A stretch of DNA of 64,000 bases from Campanula takesimana (GCA_026119855.1 JAOWBW010000598.1:310001-374000), one strand, 5' to 3'; counted from the stretch's first letter, positions 32,693-44,998 are shown. The notes: generated by a model not told the origin, from the sequence alone. Numbers and translations: made by a program.

Positions 32693-34973
32693 ATGGATTC
32701 AAAATCTTTGGCAATGGCTAACTATTCACATGCTCCTGTGCTCAACGAAGATCATTTCGACATCTGGAAGCACTGCATACTCACTCATTTTACCTTAATA
32801 GATGAGATCCTCCACGACATAGTTCTTGAAGGACCTTATATCCCTATGAAGGCAAATCCTGATGCTGCTACCAACAAGGACAATATCACCATCAAGAAGC
32901 CCAAGGAGGAATGGACTGATGAAGAAAAGAAATGGGTTGGCTATGATGGAAGAGCAAGGAACATCATCCTAAGCACCATGGACCTCTCTTCGCACAATCA
33001 GATTGTGAGCTGCGCAACTGCAAAAGAGCTATGGGTTGCTATTGAAGGCTATGCGAATGGAGACAAAGTTATCAAGGAAAATAAAAGATTTGTTGTGCAA
33101 AGAAAATTCAACTGCTTCATGAAGATAGATGGTGAAACCCTTAGACAAACTTATGATCGCTATTATTCCATTGTAAACTCTTGTATATCTCTGGGAAAGA
33201 CTCTCACCAACAAAGAAATTAATGCTCAATTCTTAGATGCGCTTGGTTCTAGATATGTGCACAAGGCAAGCCATCTGGAAGATTCTGGATTTCTGGATAC
33301 TTGGCCTTTGCGCAGTTTATATGCTAATTTGAAAGTGTTCGAGTTAAAACTTGATCGAATTGATGAAACAGAAGGAAAAGGAAAAGCAATCTCAATGATT
33401 GCTAAAAAAGAACCTGCGCATGCTCAAACCTCAGACAAAGTCTCTACTTCATCCTTACTTGAAATGGATGACTTCGCTATGTTAAGCGGTTTCAAAAATT
33501 CAGGAAATTCTCAAAACCTGGATCCTCAAGTAAAGCTCCAGCAAAGTTCTCTCATGGAAGAGACTCAAATAAAGATGATGACTTGGTTTGCTACAACTGT
33601 AGAAAGCCTGGTCATTTTACATCAAAATTCCCTACTCCAAAATTTGAGTACATGAAGTGGAACGGTGCACAGAGATCCTCTAAGCAGCGAGGAATTGTTG
33701 CTGAAGAAGACTGCGCAGACAAGAAGCTCAAGACCTGGATAGAGACAGACACTGAAGACAGTGATGATGATGACTCTGAGGATGGACTGCTCTGCTTGAT
33801 GGCAAATGCTGATGATGATAGCGACTCAGAAAACGATGTTCCTGATATGAACGCACCGAATGAGCCAAGGAAGATTGCAAAGAAGAAAGGTCCCACTATC
33901 ACTGAACTGGTAGAAATGGGACATCTAACTCCAAGCAGACAGAATCGCAAGTACTTATTTGCTAGAGCAGACCTATCAAAGAAATTTGTAGCAGCGCCTC
34001 CGCGCAAAGAATCTCTTGAAATTCCTGCTGAATTGTAAAAGTGAATGACTCTGCTACTGAACGCGAGTCTGTATTTCAACAAGATGAAAAGGTAATCAAA
34101 AGATTTAATTCTATGAAAGAAGCAGTGGACTTTTCAATTGGAGAAATTTCACAGCTTAAGACGGAGAAAACTCTTTTAAAATCTGAAAACACCCTCCTTA
34201 AGGATCAGATTAAGAGCATGACTCCTCTTACTGAAAAGAACTGTTTCTTGACAGATCAAAATGCGTTATTTAAAGTAAGAAACGAAGAGTTGGCTGCTCA
34301 AGTAGTTGATCTCACAAAGATCACTGATGAGTGGACCAAATCTCGTGTCACTATAGATCAATTTCTAGAATCCCAAAAGGCCAATGGAGATAAGAAAGAC
34401 TTGGGGTTCTCAACTAGTGACAACTTTAAATGCGCCGTTTGCTCTGAAAGATAAAAGGATTTTACACCCCAACAAACTGTTGAAATTCCTAAAGCAAAGC
34501 ATTCTGCTTCAATGGGTAAAGGACAGGAGAAAGTCCAGAGACAAAATTTCCATTATGTCTACCCAAAGAAGCAAACTGGGAAAGCCAAGGGTAAGGCTAA
34601 AGTTGAACCTGCGCATGATTTCTCATATTCTGACTATGGCTGCGCTTCAACTTCGAATGTCAAATCTGCGCAAAAAGGTCATGCGCGTGAAAGCCATGCG
34701 CTCCAACACCAGATGCACATTCTTAAGAAAAGCGCACCCAAACCTCAGAAAATGATATTTGTCAAAGCTAGTTCAACTGCTCCAGTTCAGAATGCTAAGC
34801 TAAAGAAAAGTAAAGAGTTTGTAAAAGCCCAATCTATAAGTGGCTTACATCATTGTGTTGTATGTGATGGTTTAGGTCACAAGGCTGCAGAATGCCTTTT
34901 GCGATTTGCTCCTAATGCCAAGGGACGTAAAAATCCTAAGGTCAGACAGGAGTGGGTTGTCAAAAGTTGCTAA
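32693..34973 (+). pseudogene. S4 gag with two zinc knuckles, broken
   Basis: The ATG at 32693 opens a sirevirus Gag (HFDIWKH, PKEEWTDEEKK). The frame shifts near 33475-33583, where the first knuckle CYNCRKPGHFTSKF has lost its last Cys to Phe. A coiled coil (EISQLKTEKTLLKSENTLLK) spans 34041-34454, a TAA interrupts at about 34454, and a second knuckle CVVCDGLGHKAAEC lies near 34853-34894. Stops also occur at 34036-34038 and 34971-34973. The coiled coil and second knuckle are absent from S3. Confidence 0.85.
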
Positions 34974-35039
34974 CTTTAGGACCCAAGAATAAAGGTGACC
35001 TGCGTTTTTTTAATGTCTATCTTTCAGGTCTCCTGCTTC

Positions 35040-38000
35040 ACTGCGCACTCTTCACAAGCTAAAGCGCATATATGGTATCTCGACAGTGGATGTTCTTGAC
35101 ACATGACTGGAGATGCCAACAATCTCGAAGATGTGCATGAAGGAAGAGGTGCCTCAGTAACTTTTGGGGACAACAACAAAGGGCACATTATTGGATATGG
35201 AAGAATCAGAAAAGATAAAGTGTGCATAGAACAGGTCGCGCTCGTAAAAGGCCTCAAGCACAACCTGCTCTCCATATCACAATTTTGCGATAAAGGTCTG
35301 GAATGCCATTTCACTTCAACGCATTGCTATATCAAAGATGGCAAATCCGGACTCACTTTGCTCACAGGGACTCGTAAGGCAAATGTTTATATCATTGATC
35401 TTACTGCTATAAATTCTATCACTAATCTCTATTTTGTAGCAAAGAATGTAAGTGAAAGCAGCTGGCTATGGCACAAGCGCTTAAGTCATTTGAACTTCAA
35501 GTATTTGGCTAAGCTAGGAAGGGAAAATCTTTTCAAAGGACTTCCCAAAGTAGCTGACCATCATAAACAGAAAATGCGTAGCATGCCAGCTTGGTAAACA
35601 ACCAAAGCAGTCTTTCTCCAGCAAGATTGCTTCCTCAACTTCCAAATGTTTACAACTGCTTCACATGGATTTGTTTGGACCAGTCACCACCGTGAGCATT
35701 GGAGTTGTGGTGGATGACTACTCAAGATACACATGGGTTGAAATGATGATATCCAAAGATGATTGCTATAATATCTTGACTGCTCTCTTTCGAAGGGTCC
35801 AAACTCAAAAGGTAGACGACATTGTAAGCGTTAGATCAGTCAAAGGAACTGAATTCAAGAATACGGTGTTGCTCAATACTGCGATGACCATAGAATTGAT
35901 CACAATTTCTCTGCTGCTGGAGTTCCTCAACAAAATGGCGTTGTGGAAAGAAAGAATCGCACGTTGATTGAGCCTGGAAAAATAATGATAGCTGAAGCAA
36001 AGCTTCCAATGTATTTCTGGGGAGAAGCTGTCAACACTACTTGATTTACTCAGAATAGATCCATCATTAACAAAGCCTACAACAAAACTCCATATGAGCT
36101 ATGGAGAGGAAGAGCACCCAACATCGCTTTCTTTAAGATTTTTGGCTGCAAATGCTATATCCTCTACAACGGAAAAGACCATAGAGGTAAATTCGACGCC
36201 AAAGCAGATGAAGGTATTTTTGTTGGGTATGCCAAACATTTTAAAGCTTTTCGTGTTTTTAATAGAACTACTCTAGTTATTGTAGAATCTGTACATGTTA
36301 CTTTTGATGAGCATTCTCTCCTTGAGCCATATTTGGCTCCAAATGATTCTGATGATTCTGCTGAGAATGTTGAGACAGGTACGCAGCCACAAACTGCACC
36401 TGCGCAGAATGATAATCAAAATGATCACAATCAGAATCAAGCAAGTCCATCCGATGCACCAACTCCAGATGCTGCACCAGAAGTGATGACTCCTGATGCG
36501 CAGACACCCCCTCCTGCGCATGATGTTTCTCCGCTTCAGCAAATCACTTTTGATGATCTTGATGGTGAAGCAAATGAAGTTCCTATTGAAGATCTTCGTA
36601 TTCCTACTACTCAACCAAACTTACCTCCTGAGGTTTGTGAAGTAAGAGATCATCTAACAACAAACATCATTGGTGATCTCAATGTAGGGGTTCGTACAAG
36701 GAGAGCATCCAACTTTGATGCATATAATTCCTTTATTTCTTAAATCGAACCAAAGAAGATTGATGAAGCACTCCAAGATTCAAGCTGGGTTATTGCTATG
36801 CAAAAATATCTTAACCAATTTGAGCGCTGCAAAGTTTAGACCTTAGTACCCAGACCTCATGACCAAGGAGTTATTGGTACAAGATGGGTATTCAGAAACA
36901 AGATGGATGAGAATGGAAGCATCACAAGAAACAAAGCAAGGTTGGTTGCGCAAGGCTATAGGCAAGAGGAAGGAATCGACTACGATGAAACGTTTGTGCC
37001 TATAGCAAGACTTGAAGCTATAAGAATTTTCTTAGCTTATGCCTCTCACAAGAAATTCAAGCTTCATCAAATGGATGTGAAGATCACATTTCTCAATGGT
37101 GAACTCCAAGAGACGGTCTACGTAGCTCAACCACCTGGATTTGTAGATAGCAGATTTCCAAATCACGTCTTTAAACTTCAAAAAGCTTTGTATGGACTTA
37201 AGCAAGCTCCAAGAGCATGGTACGATACTCTATCAAAATTCCTACTAGAGAAAGGCTTCAAGCGCAGTAAAATCGATACAACTCTTTTTATTGCTAAGTA
37301 TAATGATCATTGTTTACTTGTTCAAATTTATGTCAATGATATTATATTTGGTTCTACTAATGAGTTACTTTGTAAGCGCTTTGAGAAGCTCATGAAAAGC
37401 AAGTTTGAGATGAGTATGATGGGAGAACTCACATTCTTCCTCGGACTTCAAATCAAGCAATTGAATGATGTCATCTTCATAAATCAAGCCAAGTACACAA
37501 GAGACCTAATCAAGAAATTTGGAGTTGAGAATGCTAAAGCATACGACACTCCAATGGCCACCGGCAATAAACTTGACAAGGACTTAAAAGGTAAAAAAGT
37601 TGATCAAACTTTATATCGAGGTATGATTGGATCTCTCCTTTATCTTACTGTAAGTAGGCCAGATATTATGTTCAGTGTTTGTGTATGTGCGCGCTTTCAA
37701 GCAGATCCTAGAGAAGCGCATTTAACTGCTGTTAAATGCATTATTCGTTATCTTTTTGGAACTGTTAACCTTGGACTTTGGTACACCAAAGATTCGAATT
37801 TCGATTTGCTAGGTTATTCAGATGCAGATTACGCAGCATGCACAATTGACAGGAAGAGCACAAGTGGAACTTGTCATTTCCTTAGAAATCGACTTGTTGC
37901 GTGGGCAAGCAAGAAGCAAGCTACTGTGTCCATCTCCACTACAGAAGCTGAAATATATTGCTGCTGGAAGCTGTTGCTACCAAATCCTTTGGATGAAGCA

Positions 38001-38274
38001 ACAGTTAGTGGACTATGGAATTCATGAAGCAAACTGCCCAATCTTCTGCGATAACATGTCCACCATCGCAGTCTCCAATAATCCTGTCATGCACTCAAAG
38101 ACAAAGCACATCGACATCAAATATAACTTTCTCAAGGACCACGTGGAAAAAGGAAATATTCATTTAGAGTACGTGGGCACAGACAATCAAATTACTGATA
38201 TCCTCACAAAGGCTCTTAACGCAAAGAGATTTGCTTTCTTGAGAGGAGAAATGGGTATGCTTGAACTTAGCTAA
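35040..38274 (+). pseudogene. S4 protease-integrase-RT-RNase H, broken
   Basis: The protease motif LDSGCS is followed by TGA where S3 has Arg. Integrase: HKRLSHLNF present, but the motif SDNGTEF of S3 reads SVKGTEF, so a catalytic Asp is lost, and a short deletion precedes VVVDDYSRY. Further stops lie near 36042, 36742 and 36837. RT: ALYGLKQAPRAWY present, but the catalytic YVDD reads YVND. RNase H is frameshifted near 37945-37950 and ends ALNAKRF at about 38274. Several stops fit C-to-T or G-to-A changes (Gln, Arg and Trp codons), as expected for methylated DNA. Confidence 0.9.
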
Positions 38275-38463
38275 ATCTTGTCCATATGATTTGTCAATAC
38301 TAATGATCTTGTGTTTACTTGATAATATTCTAAGTTAGGAAATGCTTCATGCGCCTACGCATATGAAGCGCACAAGATGTTGCGTATAAGGCAAAATATT
38401 TCTGAGTTTTCAAAGAAACTCTGTGCATTCTATTGCTACGCATGAACCTCGTGCGCATGCCAC

Positions 38464-38697
38464 GTGGACCTCAGTATATCATTCCTCTGGTTTTTGCTCC
38501 CTCAGATCCCTCAGGTGGTCACTACGCAGGCAAAGATTCAAAAGCAATTGGATGCGCAGGCTGCTAGGCTCGATGCGCAGGACAGTATACTACAGGCCAT
38601 TGATTATGCCATTAAAGGGGAGAGTAATCTAACAAAGGCAACCGCTTCTGATATTGAAGCTTTGCCCAAAGCAATTTGGGAAGCTACAAGATGAAGT
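38464..38697 (+). pseudogene. Vestige of the S4 env-like gene
   Basis: A 76-codon frame downstream of pol encodes a helical, Gln/Ala-rich segment (IQKQLDAQAARLDAQDSI) with in-frame GCGCAG motifs. Position and helical character match the C-terminal part of the env-like gene of S3. The rest of the gene is deleted, which largely explains why S4 is 2.4 kb shorter than S3. Homology is by position and character only. Confidence 0.45.
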
Positions 38698-39106
38698 ACG
38701 CAGAGCTCTCTCAAAGGTGAACACTAATCTTATAATGCATCATTGCTTTTCCCAAAGCCTTGTTCAATTCAAACTTTTCGTTTATAGATCAATGAATGCA
38801 TTATTTCAAACTTCATGCGCATATACTTGACTGCTCATATTTCTACGTATGATGTTTAAACATTCAGTTTAAACGCATACTTAAACTTAAACTCATATTA
38901 TTTGTATGCGCTGAATGATATTTCTGTCTTTCCCATATTGTAAGTTCATTTCTTTTGGATAGACTAGAAATCTATAACATTGTCTAGTGTGTGCATTGAC
39001 TTGAGGCATGATTTACCATTTTTCATTTCTATGGACATGTTATTATCAAGTACAATGAATTGCCTTTGTTATAGTAGGTAATGGCATCAATCATTTAGAG
39101 GGAGAT

Positions 39107-41026
39107 TGTTGGGTATCCTTATTTCTTAACCCTTCCAATTTATATTAGAATTGATTGATACCATCACCTAAGTATATTTTATGGACTTTAGGATCCTATA
39201 TAAGAAGTTTTATAACTTCAATTTTTTAGCTAAGTCCAATTTTATAGAATAGGCTTAGTGGTTAGGGCTTACGCTTAGAATTGAGGTTTCAATTACTGAA
39301 GACCAAGTATAATGCGCAGGACATTTCATGCGCAGAGCATCATCTGCTCATTTTCATGCGCAGTGAACACCTGCTCATTCTTCATGCGCAGAGCATCACC
39401 TGCTTATTTTCCATGCGCAGAGCAACACCTGCTCATTCTCCATGCGCACAGCATTACCTGCTCATTTCCATGCGCAGAACATTATCTGCTCCCTTTCATG
39501 TGGACAATACTTGATTAGTTTCCATGAGCAGAACGTCTGCACATTCTCTATACGCATGACTTCTATGAGCAGAGCAGATTAAATTGGTCCTTATGCTTAT
39601 CTTTCAACAACCTCATATTGTTGAAGCTTGGAAAACGATTATACTTAATTTCAAGATTTGAAGAAGACCAAGGAGCAAGCATGAAGATCATGCGCAGATC
39701 ATCATCTACGCATCCATCACTTGCGCATGACTCCCATGCGCAAGTCCTTCAGACCTGGTCCTTAACACTTCAACAGCTCTATTTTCTTACACTTTGATTT
39801 TGAGATCTCATGTGCAAATGTCTAAGTGTGATGCGCATGACTTTCATGCGCAGCATCCCTCTGCGCACTCAATGCGCATGGCCTCCATGCGCGCGCAGTT
39901 ATGCCTTAGTCAATTTTCTCATTTCCTGAAGTCACATTCTAGAAGCTTGGAAAGCGTCAAGTCAAGCTACGCTTTTTGGATTGAGCCAAAGTGCTGATGT
40001 GTACATATGAAAAAACAAGCATACTCAGCATACACGTAGATGGATACGCGCCTCAGTTTAAAATTCAAAATGAAGACATCTGTCATCTTTCTAGAAGAAG
40101 TTTGAAGTTTGTCCACTTGCTCTGTCTCCAACGGCTATAAAGGACACCTGCGCACCAATCACATTATGCCAGCTCATCGTCAATGCTCAGGGATCCAACG
40201 GCTAGTTTTTGAAGCTCCACTATAAATAGCCCTGCTTCCTCATTTCCAAGTTGCTTGAGTTTTTGCTTCCAAAGAGAAACTTTGAAGATTTGAAGATTGC
40301 TTGCATATTTCCAGAATTCTCAAGATCAACCTTCATACTCAACCAAGCCCAGATCCTATAAGCCTTGTATCACCCAAAATTCTTTGTGCTCTTCATCTCA
40401 TAGATTATTATAGCCCAGAATTTCTGACACACATACACCTCTTGAAGCTTTGATCATTTAGATCTAACTTCTTGAGAAACACCGGTTTAGTCTAGGATTT
40501 GCTCTTCATTGAATAGATTTTGATTTGAGTTTTGATTCCTTGTAATCTTGTAAAAGTTCCTCATATCAATATAAATCTCATCGTTAGAAATCCAAGACTA
40601 ACCATCTTGGTAGAGGACGTAGATCTTTCCGATCGAACCTCTCCAAATAGCTTGTCTCATTACTTTGCTTTTCATTCTATATTTAAGATTTTCTGATATA
40701 TTGCTTTGTTTGATCTTTGTAGATTGTCTTGCACTGTTTGAATTGTGTTTGTTTGCTTTCTGCCTTAGAACATTTTTGCGCCTCTCTTTAAGCCAAACTT
40801 AGTGCGTGCGTTTTACACTCCCGCGCATATACCTGCGCATCAGTGATTGCTTTAAGTTTCCGCTGTGCATTTCACACTCTCATAGCGCGCTATACTTAGC
40901 CAAAATTAGAGCTGTGCGCATTTGCCATTAATTTGCAAAAGGGTTTGAAAACAATTTCAAAACGTTATTCACCCCCCCCCCACCTCTAGCGATTTTCATA
41001 CCCTTGTTGCCCATTTGGGACCAACA
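39107..41026 (+). mobile_element. 3' LTR of S4
   Basis: 1,920 bp, preceded by the tract tttagagggagat, starts tgttgggtatcc and ends tttgggaccaaca. Contains the U3 array (39312-39545), a TATA box (cactataaatagcc) near 40220-40232, and the C-run near 40972-40982 that the 5' LTR lacks. Confidence 0.95.
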
Positions 41027-41263
41027 GCGTCCGAGACAACCGTCCACATGAACGACAATATCAAACAATTAGAACACCGTCAACAAGAAGAGGCCCTTGC
41101 TTCGGAAGCCCAAAAGCGGCTACATCAAATGGACATCCGTACTCTCATCGAGTACCACGCACGAAGGCTACGCGCCTTGAAGGGACATCACCAAAAGGAG
41201 ATAGCCAAAGCAAACTCTCAACTCACCCTCATGAGCAGACGACTCCGACAACTACAAAACTAA
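41027..41263 (+). pseudogene. 3' part of a small ORF split by S4
   Basis: After the duplicated gcgtc (41027-41031), the frame that began at 30826 continues from 41032 to TAA 41261-41263. With S4 removed it gives 85 codons. The product is hydrophilic and helical (HRQQEEALASEAQKRLHQM, HARRLRALKGHHQKE), rich in His, Gln and Arg, with no recognised domain. It may be the start of gag or another ORF of an old gypsy element, since gypsy pol sequence lies at 43180-43540. The frame join across the 10-kb insertion is exact and is the main evidence. Confidence 0.55.
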
Positions 41264-41897
41264 GTCAATCGGAGACTTCGTGACACATTCCCGTGGAGGA
41301 CATGGAACATGCCGCCGACAACCCCTCCAACAATCGAGGAAGAAAATGGACCATCGCGCTTCATAGGAGCCCATCCCTAAAAAAAAGGTGCCTTCCAGCC
41401 TCGTAGGATCTAGACTGTCACCAGAGTCTGTCCCGGACTGTGTCTTTTTATTTTTACAAATTTCCATACGTGGACATGTAAAGTTATATAAATCAATACA
41501 AGAGTGGTTATCCTTTTATTCTCTCTAGACTTGAGACATTATTTACAATATACATTCACTCTTGAAATTGCCTTGCTAGTTATTATCAATTGATTGCTAT
41601 GTCCCTAAAATGATGAATTGACTTCTAAGCATACTAGTCAATGACGACTTATTAAGGACGAATGGACCTAACACAAATGAAAAATGCTAAATGCAAACAA
41701 TTAATCTTGATGTTAATAAATGTTGTGATCAATTGGTATCAAGAAACCATTAATGGCAAGTTTCCTTCATACACATCCCCGATACACATTCTCGATACAC
41801 AATTCGGTACACATATCCGATATACATTTCTCGATACAAAACCCATGCACCTTTCCTATACAAATTCTTGATGAACATCAAAGGCATCCCAAGACAA
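41264..41897. other. No gene
   Basis: Unclassified sequence between the split ORF and the CACTA-like element. At 41765-41850 a short cgatacaca-type motif recurs several times. Confidence 0.5.
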
Positions 41898-42744
41898 CAT
41901 TACAACAAAAGTAACTTTTTCCGGCACTTTAAAAATTGCCGGAAATTGAAAAAAAAGTGCCGGAAAAGCTATTCCCGGCACTTTTTCCGGCACTTTTGAA
42001 AGTGCCGGAAAAAGTGGTGTCGGCAATACTTACCGGCACTTTAAAAGTGCCGCAATTTCCCGGCACTTTTCAGAAGTGCCGGAAATTCCCGACACTTTTC
42101 AAAAATTTCCGCTAATTTCCAGCACTTTTCAAAAGTGCCGGCATTTTTCGGCACTGTTTTTCCGGCACTTTTTAAAGTGCCGCTAATTTAAATAAAATTA
42201 TTTTTGAATTTACCCTGATTCGAACCCACGACCTCTTGCATACGAAGCACACCTTCTACCGCTAGGCTAAATCATTTTTTGTTATAAACTTTCATATACA
42301 ATTATTTGTTACAAAACAAAAACTTAAATTAGGGCATTTCTATTATTGTAGTCCATAAAAATCTAATATAAGTAACAAATTAAAGCAAAGTGACATGAAA
42401 AATATGATTAAATTTAAAAATTAAATAAAAATTTCAAAACAAACATCATGGTTTTTAGCGGCACATTATAAAAAGTGTCGGAAATTAGCGGCGCTTATAA
42501 AAAGTGCCGGAAATTCCCGGCACTTTTTCAAAAGTGCCGCTAATTCCTTGCACTTTGAAAATTTAGCTGCACTTGTTAGAAAGTGCCGGGAATTAGCGGC
42601 ACTTATGAAAAGTGCCGAAAATTGGCGGCACTTTTGAAAAAGTGCCGGAAATTAGCGGCACTTTTTTCAAAAGTGCCAGAAATTAGCGGCACATATGAAA
42701 GTGCCGGTAAATAAATGCCGGGAAAAGCCATTTTTGTTGTAGTG
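41898..42744. mobile_element. Non-autonomous CACTA-like element
   Basis: Ends are inverted: left cattacaacaaaagtaac, right (inverted) cactacaacaaaaatggc. Both flanking zones are packed with the motif ccggcactttt and its complement aaaagtgccgg, as expected of CACTA subterminal repeats. The left end has CATTA for CACTA. I see no matching 3-bp target duplication. The interior is unrelated AT-rich sequence with a tRNA-derived piece. No transposase. Confidence 0.75.
42208..42270 (-). other. tRNA-derived relic inside the CACTA-like element
   Basis: The minus strand contains an A-box-like tagcctagcgg and a B-box-like gggttcgaatc at tRNA spacing, with a plausible anticodon loop ttcgtat between. The anticodon and T stems have mismatches and the acceptor stem is missing, so it is not a functional tRNA gene. 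It may come from a SINE or a captured tRNA. Confidence 0.5.
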
Positions 42745-43179
42745 TGCAACAAAAGGAAAGGATGTTGTTTCTCAACCACCAAGGTTCAACCGTGATCACT
42801 CATGTGTAACCAAGCAAAGGACTTCTCGGATCTTCGAAGTCAAAGCTAGAAGTGACAGACATTCCACCAAGGAGCTACAAATGAGCCAATGTCCAAGATA
42901 GCATGTTGGAGCTAATGTTTCCCCTCTCAAAAAAAAAAAGGAGAAAAGAGAGAGAGAAAGGGCCCGTTCATCTCAAAAGAAGTTCACACAAAGGAAGGTT
43001 CACCTCAAGAGGTCCATCCCAAGGAGTTCACCATAAAACAAAGTGATCTACATCAACAAAGCAACAATATCCTCTGAGACAACATCGAATCCAGCAAAAG
43101 ACGATCCCCCAGATGAACTACGGCGACCTGAGCTCCTCAAACTGAGGGGAACGTAGGCAACCTTTGGGTCCGGTCATAA

Positions 43180-43540
43180 TGTAAAACAAAATATTGGTTC
43201 TCTCAACATGACCAAGTTCTCTTCCTTCGGTCCCATCAAAGACAAGGCACTTGGCCTCAATGAAAATGAAGTCAGAATGATTAAGGAGATCGTTATTGAA
43301 ACACTCCAGTCCAGAGATAGACCTGAGATCAAGTCGGTTGACGTGCTTGAAAAAGTAGAAATCAATCCAGATTAACCTGAATAGAAAATAAAAATTGGAT
43401 TCATCTTCCCATAAATGAAAGGGATGAAATTATCACCCTACTGAAAATTGATATGGATATGTTGGCCTGGAAAGTGGAGGATATAAGAGGCTTCAAGGAA
43501 GAAGTAGATGTGCATAGGCCCTATCTTCAAAAGTATTAAT
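43180..43540 (+). pseudogene. Ty3/gypsy pol fragment (RT leader)
   Basis: The translation contains INERDEIITLLKIDMDMLAW followed by KVEDIRGF, the pattern that precedes reverse transcriptase in plant gypsy elements (a helix ending in an FAW-like motif and a G-[IL/F] segment). It is interrupted by stops and ends before RT proper. Together with 42745-43180 (non-coding, with an aggggaacgtaggcaacc stretch seen in gypsy leaders) it marks an old gypsy insertion. Confidence 0.5.
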
Positions 43541-43549
43541 CAGAAAACC

Positions 43550-44760
43550 TTAATTTTTGCTAGAGAAAATGAGGTCTTTATCAAGGAGGAGGTTGACAAA
43601 CTCATAAAGGCTGAAAGAGGCCAAGAGGTCATTGTTTAGAGAGGCAGTTGGCTTGCGATTAATGTGGTGTATGGCGGTGATAAAACGCATGGGTCTAGAA
43701 TTTGAGTGAAATATTGACATGAGTGAGAAGGTTAAAGCCAGTTTCAACAATATGACGATGGCGGCGTTAGACATAGTTGTTGTGCTCGGGGGTGCGAGGT
43801 AGGGAGGTGATGTGAGTTATGGCTTTTTGAAAGAGAAGAAGTGAGTTTGAGATATTCTCCACCATTATCAAAGTAGACTTTGATGATGGGGCGGGAAATT
43901 ATATTTCAGCAATGGCTTTGAAACGATCGAGAAAAGGTGTCGAACTTGTATTTTAAGGGGTAGATCCAAGTGTATTTGGTAAAGTGGTCAACAAGATCAC
44001 ATAATATTTTAAACCATCATTTGAGAGTGGGTGAAGTCTAAATATCAGAGTAAATAATATCAAGTAGAGCAGAAGACTTAAGAGTGGAACTGGAAAATGG
44101 TAACTTGTCACATTTATTAATATTGCAAGAGTTGCAATGAGAAGAAGAGATGGAATAAATAAAGAAATTTTTCGTATTAAAAAGGAGATAATGGATGAGA
44201 TGGATAACCGAGACGGTGATGCAAAGATTGCGTAGAGACTTTGGTGGCGAATTGAGCTTGTGGAGAGGTAGGATTCCAAACATATATTAGAAATGGGGAG
44301 AGTAGATCCATCACCAATTATGACTTTGTCATTGTCATTATAAGGGTTGCGGAGTGAAAGCCTGGAGAGGTCATAGGTGAGATGGTAGGTGGCTCCACTA
44401 TCAACACGATAAGATAGTGGGGGAGGGGCTGGGTGTTAGAAGCCGTGGTGGTGTGGGCTTGTGGTGGGGTGAGGTTGTTTGAAGGTGTGGCGAAGGGGAA
44501 AGTCATAGTAGGGTAGTCACGTTTGAATTTGTGACATTGGGATAAGACTTGGCTAACATAACAACAATATTGACATTTCCCTTTGAAGGGGGCGGGGTGG
44601 TGGAGTAGGTTTGGGAGGAGTTGGGTTTAGGTTGGATAGGGTGAGTGGTAGGGAGACGGTTTGGAGGGAGGAAGGGGTAGGTATATTGTTGGGTCGTGTA
44701 GGCGGAGGCCGGGATGGTGGGGATCGTGCAGCTTGATGCAGCCATGGGGGTTCACCTATC
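43550..44760 (-). pseudogene. Degenerate copia gag-protease-integrase, minus strand
   Basis: Read from high to low coordinates: a Pro/Ser/Thr-rich gag tail and remnant knuckle (near 44580-44530), a protease-like stretch (THHL equivalent near 44400), a GAG-pre-integrase zinc finger (HCNSCNINKCDKLPFSS near 44130) and the following DIIYSDI. The integrase segment near 43780-43590 has lost its catalytic Glu region (SNAAIVILLKLALT) but keeps ITAIHHINRKPT. Frames change several times. It looks like the RE1/Ale-type copia group, distinct from the sireviruses. Confidence 0.65.
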
Positions 44761-44998
44761 AGGATAGTTGAGGTCACGTGGTTATTCGGATGATTTGGTT
44801 ATGCCGAGGGTGAGAAAAATAGATCAATTTTCTGTGTATGCCATGTAAACATTTGAAATAATAAGTTATTTTCTCTATTACGAAAGAAAATATTATAGAG
44901 TAAAGGAAAAGTAAATATCTACATAAACTAGGAAACTAAATATCCAATAATTGAAGTAGTGGAAGGAGGTCTGGTAGGAGAATCCTTATCAATCTCTT

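Larger units (their letters stand above)
30852..41026 (+). mobile_element. Complete but degenerate Sirevirus-type element S4, 10.2 kb
   Basis: LTRs 30852-32618 and 39107-41026, primer site, gag-pol remnants and a vestige of an env-like gene. Duplications gcgtc at 30847-30851 and 41027-41031 match perfectly. Coding parts carry many stops and frameshifts. The LTRs differ by many substitutions and a deletion of about 150 bp at the end of the 5' LTR, so S4 is clearly older than S3. It belongs to a related but distinct family: same organisation, different LTR and GCGCA instead of GCGCC motifs. Confidence 0.95.

Noticed and set aside
42208..42270. Functional tRNA gene (apparent CGT anticodon)
   Set aside because: Mismatched anticodon and T stems, and no acceptor stem.
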